Source of the DNA: Dyella_B nitratireducens
GTDB taxonomy: Bacteria > Pseudomonadota > Gammaproteobacteria > Xanthomonadales > Rhodanobacteraceae
DNA length: 64,000 nucleotides
Direction of reading: 5' to 3'
NCBI RefSeq assembly: GCF_049532905.1
Contig: NZ_CP064032.1
Span: 4,216,001-4,280,000, forward strand
Of the stretch, positions 54,559 through 64,000 are shown piece after piece; position 1 is the stretch's first letter, and each line of letters starts with the position of its first letter. The notes below the pieces were generated by a model. It had not been told where the DNA came from. It did no database searches and saw only the letters and a list, made by a program, of their open reading frames with translations. The position numbers were made by a program, and so were the translations under genes.

Positions 54559-55287
54559 ATGAAGCCAGTCCTGATCATCCGTACCGGCCAAGCGCCCGAC
54601 AATATCCGTGCACGCCACGGCGATTTTCCTCATTGGTTTCGCATAAGTGCACAACTGGCGCCGCAAGAGGTGCGGGTCGTGAATGTTGCCGCGGGAGAAC
54701 TGTTGCCGGCACCGCGGGAGGTATCCGGTGCATTGATCACCGGCTCTGCAGCAATGGTGACCGATCGCGCGCCGTGGAGCGAGCAAACGGCAGGCTGGAT
54801 CCGCCATGCGATGGACGTTGATTTGCCTTTGCTTGGTGTTTGCTATGGCCATCAATTGATGGCGCACGCACTGGGTGGACACGTCGACTATCTGCCCGGT
54901 GGACGGGAGATTGGTACGCTGCCGATCGATTTACTGCCTGGTGCAGAACAGGATGAGTTGACCACTTTTCTGCCTGCGCAATTTCGCGCGCATACGACAC
55001 ACGAACAAAGTGTGTTGGGAATTCCCAAAGACGCAAAGGTGTTGGCCCGTTCGGCGCGCGACCCACATCATCTGATTCGCTACGGACGTAATGCCATCAG
55101 CGTGCAGTTTCATCCCGAATTCAACGCTGATGTCATGCGTGCCTACATCCGGCGCAAGCATCACGATATGCGGCGCGAAGGCTTTGATCCGCATCTAACC
55201 TATCGACAGGTCGCGGCAACACCTCTGGCAAGGCGTTTGCTTAAGATGTTCTCAAGACATCACGGACTCAATCATGCTACGCGCTAG
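54559..55287 (+). CDS. Class I glutamine amidotransferase (GMP-synthase-like)
   Basis: 242 residues. Catalytic Cys in LGVCYGHQLMAHALGG near 94 and His/Glu in VQFHPEF near 177 mark a class I GATase. It lacks a synthase domain, as in the stand-alone GuaA-like family (YfeJ type) that hydrolyses gamma-glutamyl compounds or supplies ammonia. It begins 28 bases after the ATPase gene, but a functional link is not evident. Its end overlaps the convergent DUF1820 gene by 4 bases. Confidence 0.85.
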   Translation: MKPVLIIRTGQAPDNIRARHGDFPHWFRISAQLAPQEVRVVNVAAGELLPAPREVSGALITGSAAMVTDRAPWSEQTAGWIRHAMDVDLPLLGVCYGHQLMAHALGGHVDYLPGGREIGTLPIDLLPGAEQDELTTFLPAQFRAHTTHEQSVLGIPKDAKVLARSARDPHHLIRYGRNAISVQFHPEFNADVMRAYIRRKHHDMRREGFDPHLTYRQVAATPLARRLLKMFSRHHGLNHATR

Positions 55288-55616
55288 CGGTTGCGCGGCG
55301 GCATCGGGAAAGGCGTGATTTTTTGACCATCCGCAGCATCGCGAATGGCGAGTGCGCCTTTGCGATCGACTTCCTCGATGCGCACAATGGCCTGCATGGG
55401 TAGATGCAGAACGCGGGTGTCCCGGAACTCTTCACGCAGGCGCTCTTCGGTGGGATCCACGACGATGCCTTCGCCCGCTGGCTCGAACACCAGATCGCCG
55501 ATTTCGGTGAAGCCCCATAGGTTGCTGGAAGCAACATGCCTGGCGTACAGCTCGTAGCATTTGCCCAGATGCAGGAAAGTGACTTTGTAAAGTTTCTGAT
55601 TGCGCATGGTGTCCAT
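55284..55616 (-). CDS. DUF1820 family protein
   Basis: 110 residues. YKVTFLHLGKCYELYARHV then LWGFTEIGDLVFE and the ending KITPFPMPPRNR match the gammaproteobacterial DUF1820 family, unknown function. The start may be 55616 (MDTMRNQK) or 55607. It begins 1 base after the rhomboid gene's stop, so the two are coupled. Confidence 0.82.
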   Translation of the reverse strand: MDTMRNQKLYKVTFLHLGKCYELYARHVASSNLWGFTEIGDLVFEPAGEGIVVDPTEERLREEFRDTRVLHLPMQAIVRIEEVDRKGALAIRDAADGQKITPFPMPPRNR

Positions 55617-55617
55617 T

Positions 55618-56304
55618 TTACCGGCGCATACGGCGCATGATTGCATTGCGGGACAACAACGCAAACAACACGCCGAACAGAAAGCCTGCCAAGTGCGTCC
55701 ACCATGCGTACCCACCGTAACTGGGACCACCCACGTAGCTGAAAAGCAACTGCAGCAGCGCCCAGATGCCGATCAATAGAAATGCCGGTACACGAACGAA
55801 TTCCAGATAGAAACCAAGGGGAAGAACCAGTCCCAAGCGTGCACGTGGAAATAGTGAAACGTAGGCACCCAGTACTGCCGACACCGCGCCGCTGCAGCCG
55901 ATAATCGGTCGGACTTCTCCGGCGAGCGAGACAGCACCAGCAAAATTGGCGACGACACCGCCAAGCAAAAATAGAATCAGAAAGCGAATCGACCCCAGGG
56001 TGCGCTCCGCCGGGATACCGAAAATCATGAGGAATAGCAGGTTGCTGAGGAGATGCAACCACGCGACATGGATGAACAGTGCAGTCACCAGTCGTAGTAA
56101 CGCAGGGTCACGCAATTGCTGCCAGATCGGCTGATGAGCGTCGAACACGTTCGCCGGAACAGTGCCCCACTCCAACAGGAATGTGATACGCCGTGGCGGA
56201 GACATCAAAGCCAATGCTACGAAGGTCACCACGCAAATGAAAATCAGCAGCATGGCTGCCCAATGTAGGCGTGGCTGGCGTCGGGTTTCGACATTCACAA
56301 ACAC
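55618..56304 (-). CDS. Rhomboid family intramembrane serine protease
   Basis: 228 residues with six or seven membrane segments. The active-site Ser is in GCSGAVSAVLGAY near 138 and the His in WWTHLAGFLFG near 200; HLLSN precedes them. The start GTG at 56304 is favoured by GAGGAG six bases before it; a GTG at 56325 has none. Rhomboids cut membrane proteins within the bilayer; substrate unknown. Co-transcribed with the DUF1820 gene. The gap to the rRNA operon terminator holds nothing. Confidence 0.87.
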   Translation of the reverse strand: MFVNVETRRQPRLHWAAMLLIFICVVTFVALALMSPPRRITFLLEWGTVPANVFDAHQPIWQQLRDPALLRLVTALFIHVAWLHLLSNLLFLMIFGIPAERTLGSIRFLILFLLGGVVANFAGAVSLAGEVRPIIGCSGAVSAVLGAYVSLFPRARLGLVLPLGFYLEFVRVPAFLLIGIWALLQLLFSYVGGPSYGGYAWWTHLAGFLFGVLFALLSRNAIMRRMRR

Positions 56305-56502
56305 AGCGTTCTCCTCGACGAGCACACTGGTCGAGCGATCCGGGTATACATCTTAGGTGATAACCCCTGCGTTCTAGCGACGTAAGCCGGCGCCTTGGCA
56401 TTTGCCAGGTTGGCCTCTTATCGCGCCTGCAGTCTCACGCAGGGGCCAGGCTGCGTGGCATCGCATCGATGCTGCCCGCCTCGCGTCAAGCCGGCCTAAA
56501 GC

Positions 56503-56534
56503 AAAACGCCTTCCCCAACGGGAAGGCGTTTTTA
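56503..56534 (-). terminator. rRNA operon terminator
   Basis: AAAACGCCTTCC with GGAAGGCGTTTT around a short loop; on the minus strand it is followed by GCGTTTTGCTTTAGG, and on the plus strand by TTTTTAGG. It lies just after the 5S rRNA. Confidence 0.85.
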
Positions 56535-56544
56535 GGATAAAGCC

Positions 56545-56656
56545 CCTGGCGGTGACCTACTCTTGCATGGAAGTCCACACTACCATCGGCGCAGCTGCGT
56601 TTCACTTCCGAGTTCGGGATGGGATCGGGTGGGGCCACAGCGCTATAGCCGCCAGG
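56545..56656 (-). rRNA. rrf: 5S rRNA
   Basis: On the minus strand it starts CCTGGCGGCTATAGCG and ends GTAGGTCACCGCCAGG, which pair as helix I. The internal CCGATCCCATCCCGAACTCG is the invariant 5S loop. Ends are good to a base or two. Confidence 0.95.
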
Positions 56657-56701
56657 GAAGGGGTGGGAGCAGCGCTGTTAGCGCCGGCTCCGCAAAGGGG
56701 T

Positions 56702-59763
<3,062 letters not shown>

Positions 59764-59842
59764 ACATTTTCAAAGAACACGATAACGGCCTCAGCGCCGT
59801 TCCGTTTCTAAATCTTTTGTGTGCGCTACACATCCATCAAAC

Positions 59843-59918
59843 TGGTGGAGCCAGTCGGGATCGAACCGACGACCCCCTGCTTGCAAAGCAGGTGCTCTCC
59901 CAGCTGAGCTATGGCCCC
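59843..59918 (-). tRNA. tRNA-Ala (TGC)
   Basis: Sequence GGGGCCATAGCTCAGCTGGG at the 5' end, anticodon loop CTTTGCAAG with anticodon TGC, and encoded CCA end. Full cloverleaf of 76 bases. In the 16S-23S spacer. Confidence 0.98.
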
Positions 59919-59931
59919 AGGTGTTCCTAAG

Positions 59932-60008
<77 letters not shown>

Positions 60009-60052
60009 ATAAAGCTTTCTCGGCCTTATGGCCTTCGTGGATGTGCAGGTGT

Positions 60053-61772
<1,720 letters not shown>

Positions 61773-61786
61773 TCACCTGCGCACAC

Positions 61787-61798
61787 TGTCAAAGATCA
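61787..61798 (-). promoter_or_regulatory. boxA antitermination site in the rRNA leader
   Basis: TGATCTTTGACA on the minus strand, close to the boxA consensus TGCTCTTTAACA, between the promoter and the 16S gene. A second boxA-like sequence, TGTTCTTTGAAA, lies in the spacer before the 23S gene (about 59770-59782). Confidence 0.75.
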
Positions 61799-61858
61799 AT
61801 CACTTGCAACCTTCTCTTGAAGATCGCCCCGAAGCATTTCGTCCCGGGTGAGCCGCCC

Positions 61859-61886
61859 ATTCTACATCCCTTAACGCTTCCGTCAA
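61859..61886 (-). promoter_or_regulatory. rRNA operon promoter
   Basis: On the minus strand: -35 TTGACG (61881-61886), 16-base spacer, -10 TAGAAT (61859-61864), with an A/T-rich stretch upstream. The 417-base region between 16S and tyrS otherwise carries only the leader, boxA and processing arm. Confidence 0.78.
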
Positions 61887-62051
61887 CACCCTTTGCGATG
61901 AATCTTTTTGCTTGGGAGTTGCCGTTCGCGAGAGGTGCGTCGGCGGGGTGGCGAATAATAGGGAGTGCCCATCCATCTGGCAAGCGATTTCTGAAAAATT
62001 TTTTCCCTGCGTTGTCGCGACGCGTGTTTGCACCACACGCGTCGTCGCAAC

Positions 62052-63263
62052 TCACGCTTGCGTGAGCAGTACTCGTGCGAAGTTGCGCTTGCCGATCTGC
62101 AGGACGCCCTCAAAACCTGGCGCAAACACGCGCTGCGCATCTTCGACGACTTCCGCATCGATGCGCACCGCGCGCTCCTTAAGCTTGCGATTCGCCTCGG
62201 CGTTACTCGGCGTGAGACCGGCAGCCGTCAGCAGCGCCGGCAAACGCAAGCCTTCTGTCGGCACCGCAATTTCTGTGAGCGGCAGCAGGCTGGTGTCACC
62301 TTCACCACGCACCACCGCATGCCAGCCGGCAATCGCCTGCTCGGCGGCGGCAGCGTTGTGGAATCGCGTCGTCAGCTCGCGGGCAAGCTTGAGCTTGGCG
62401 TCACGGGGATTAAGTACGCCGCTCGCCACTTCGTGCTGCATGCGGGCCATGTCATCCAGCGACACCTCGAAGCTCAACAGCTCAAACCAGCGCCACATCA
62501 GCTCATCGCCGATCTTCATCGTCTTGGTGACGATATCGATGGCCGGTTCATTGATACCGATGTAGTTGCCCAATGACTTGGACATTTTGTTGACGCCATC
62601 CAGGCCTTCAAGCAAAGGCATGGTGAGCACGATCTGCGGTGGCTGACCGTGATGCTCCTGCAGTGCGCGCCCCATCAACAGATTGAACTTCTGGTCGGTG
62701 CCACCCAGCTCCACATCACACCTCAACGCCACAGAGTCATAGCCCTGCACCAGCGGATACAGAAATTCATGGATCGCGATCGGCTGCTGCCCAGCGTAAC
62801 GCTTGGCGAAATCGTCGCGCTCAAGCATGCGCGCAACCGTGTGCTGCGCAGCCAGCTTGATCATGTCCGCCGCATTCATCTTGCCGAACCACTCGGAATT
62901 GAACCGAAGCTCGGTCTTCTCGCGATCCAGCACCTTATAGACCTGCTCGGCGTAGGTCTCCGCGTTGGCGAGCACGTCCTCGCGCGTAAGCGGTTTGCGC
63001 GTAACGTTCTTGCCGGTGGGATCGCCGATCATGCCGGTGAAGTCACCGATCAGGAAGATGACGGTGTGCCCGAGATCCTGGAATTGGCGCATCTTGTTAA
63101 GTAGCACAGTGTGACCCAGGTGCAGGTCCGGCGCAGTGGGGTCAAAGCCGGCCTTGATGCGCAGCGGGCGCCCGAGCTTGAGGCGTTCGGCCAGCTCTTC
63201 CTGCTTGATGATCTCGTCGGCGCCGCGCGCAATGATGGCCAGTGCCTGCTCAAGCTCGTTCAT
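62052..63263 (-). CDS. tyrS: Tyrosyl-tRNA synthetase (TyrS, TyrZ-type length)
   Basis: 403 residues, class I synthetase. The HIGH-like motif is DLHLGHTVLL near 47, and KMSKSLGNYIG near 230 is the second signature. A C-terminal S4 RNA-binding domain (LLTAAGLTPSNAEANRKLKE) is present. ATG at 63263 follows AGAGGAC. It lies upstream of the rRNA operon in the same direction but has no visible terminator before the rrn promoter. Confidence 0.96.
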   Translation of the reverse strand: MNELEQALAIIARGADEIIKQEELAERLKLGRPLRIKAGFDPTAPDLHLGHTVLLNKMRQFQDLGHTVIFLIGDFTGMIGDPTGKNVTRKPLTREDVLANAETYAEQVYKVLDREKTELRFNSEWFGKMNAADMIKLAAQHTVARMLERDDFAKRYAGQQPIAIHEFLYPLVQGYDSVALRCDVELGGTDQKFNLLMGRALQEHHGQPPQIVLTMPLLEGLDGVNKMSKSLGNYIGINEPAIDIVTKTMKIGDELMWRWFELLSFEVSLDDMARMQHEVASGVLNPRDAKLKLARELTTRFHNAAAAEQAIAGWHAVVRGEGDTSLLPLTEIAVPTEGLRLPALLTAAGLTPSNAEANRKLKERAVRIDAEVVEDAQRVFAPGFEGVLQIGKRNFARVLLTQA

Positions 63264-63376
63264 GGAGTCCTCTGTTGAAGTAGATGTCTAAGCAGCCAAA
63301 AAGGTGATGGCCGCCGTCAATGTCGTTAATTGTGCGTTAACCGCAAATGCCGTGCAAACCCTTGATGCAAAAGGCA

Positions 63377-63406
63377 TTGACGCACTTTGCACAAGCTCGT
63401 TATGGT
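63377..63406 (+). promoter_or_regulatory. Promoter of the M23 peptidase gene
   Basis: TTGACG (63377-63382), 18-base spacer, TATGGT (63401-63406). Transcription would start about 70 bases before the ATG. A tiny reading frame MNKKNKAY at 63453-63479 stops 2 bases before the ATG; its significance is unclear. Confidence 0.5.
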
Positions 63407-63481
63407 ACGCGCTGATTGATACTTTGTAACCGCAGGGGGTGCGGTGGTGAAGATGAATAAGAAGAATAAGGCTTATTAGCG

Positions 63482-64000
63482 ATGGCACAGAGCAAACAGG
63501 ACCCGCGCATCGCACGCAAACTGGCCATCCGTCGCAAGGCTCAGCGCCGACACTCTCACTTCTACCAACGCTGTGCCCACTGGTCGTTCAATCGTCAGCC
63601 GGGTGGCGAGCAGCCACCTATTCATTGGTATCGCGAACGCTGGATGCTCGCGGCCACGGCGCTGCTGATCACGGTGCTTTCTGGTTTCCTGATTCCTGCA
63701 TGGGCCACAGCGATGAAACCGGCGATTGCACAGCCGGTTGCTCACACACTGATGCCTCTTGCGCTGCCGAAGGTGGAAGCGCCCTCGCTAAAAGCCCCGG
63801 TGGTAGAGGACTGGCGCGAGGTGCAGGTACGGCCTGGCCAAACGTTGGCAGACATTTTTCAGAGCCAAGGTCTAAGCCTCTCTGATCTGCAGCGGGTGGT
63901 GGACAGTGCCGGCGACGCGAAGACGGCGCTGCACAACATTCGCCCAGGGCAGGAATTCGGTTTTCTGATCGGCACCCATAGCAATCTCGAAGGCATTCGC
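63482..64000 (+). CDS. M23-family peptidoglycan peptidase, N-terminal part (partial)
   Basis: 173 residues are visible; the gene continues beyond the window. A basic N-terminus is followed by a membrane anchor (MLAATALLITVLSGFLIPAW, about 54-73) and an OapA/LysM-like domain (VRPGQTLADIFQSQGLSLSDL near 118-138). This is the layout of MepM/YebA-type DD-endopeptidases that sit next to tyrS in many gammaproteobacteria. The catalytic M23 domain itself is not in the window, so the class is inferred from the N-terminal half. Confidence 0.8.
   Translation, partial: MAQSKQDPRIARKLAIRRKAQRRHSHFYQRCAHWSFNRQPGGEQPPIHWYRERWMLAATALLITVLSGFLIPAWATAMKPAIAQPVAHTLMPLALPKVEAPSLKAPVVEDWREVQVRPGQTLADIFQSQGLSLSDLQRVVDSAGDAKTALHNIRPGQEFGFLIGTHSNLEGIR

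Noticed and set aside
63453..63479. Eight-codon frame MNKKNKAY before the M23 peptidase gene as a leader peptide
   Set aside because: Too short to judge and with no attenuator-like hairpin after it; mentioned only in the promoter entry.

Overview
The window looks like chromosome of a GC-rich gammaproteobacterium of the Xanthomonadales, most likely Rhodanobacteraceae (Dyella, Luteibacter, Frateuria or Rhodanobacter type). The signs are the protein flavour (RdgC, TtcA, a BioC/BioH biotin pathway, YbaY lipoprotein, DUF1820), a 16S-Ile-Ala-23S-5S rRNA operon, and dispersed palindromic repeats beginning GTAGGTTGGG. This placement is inferred from sequence character; no database was searched. Most of the window is core metabolism and housekeeping. 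The only mobile element seen is one decayed IS30-family insertion sequence.

Layout. 1-7.8 kb: cytoplasmic trehalase (cut by the window edge), a small operon (metallopeptidase, YciI-like, isoprenylcysteine methyltransferase-like), rdgC, an aromatic aminotransferase with a MetJ-like box, ttcA, a DUF465 protein, a GNAT acetyltransferase and an SDR oxidoreductase, with three palindromic repeats between genes. 8.1-21 kb: one tightly packed branched-chain amino acid operon, leuA-ilvE-leuC-leuD-leuB-ilvD-ilvC-(VOC)-ilvB-ilvN-ilvA. It is preceded by a 45-codon leader peptide rich in Leu/Ile/Val and a Rho-independent attenuator. It holds the enzymes for the committed isoleucine, valine and leucine branches apart from the common threonine supply.

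21-31.2 kb: a FosX-like VOC protein, ubiA, a periplasmic histidine acid phosphatase, the IS30 remnant, comF, a small membrane protein, then the biotin cluster bioB-bioF-(rhodanese)-bioH-bioC behind a clear BirA-type operator. 31.2-36.5 kb: a minus-strand run of galM-like, threonine/serine dehydratase-like, a heme-oxygenase-like diiron enzyme, an ACT+V4R sensor-like protein, tag and an LptA-like protein. 36.6-45.2 kb: pepN, a small CRP-site gene, an intergenic region with an orphan minus-strand terminator (possible sRNA), mnmG, a GYF/RDD membrane protein and tex.

45.3-56.3 kb: an EstA-type GDSL autotransporter, a YbaY lipoprotein, an XRE regulator, glyQS, an orphan GspE/PilB-type ATPase, a class I glutamine amidotransferase, DUF1820 and a rhomboid protease. 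56.5-61.9 kb: a complete rRNA operon on the minus strand with its terminator, RNase III-type processing stems, boxA and promoter. 62-64 kb: tyrS (minus), diverging from the start of an M23-type cell-wall peptidase cut by the window end.

The most rewarding signals are regulatory: the possibly leaderless attenuator of the leu-ilv operon, the BirA operator, a 20-bp motif shared by two intergenic regions and resembling a third, and the orphan terminator upstream of mnmG. Among proteins, the diiron enzyme next to an ACT+V4R protein is the least explained pair.
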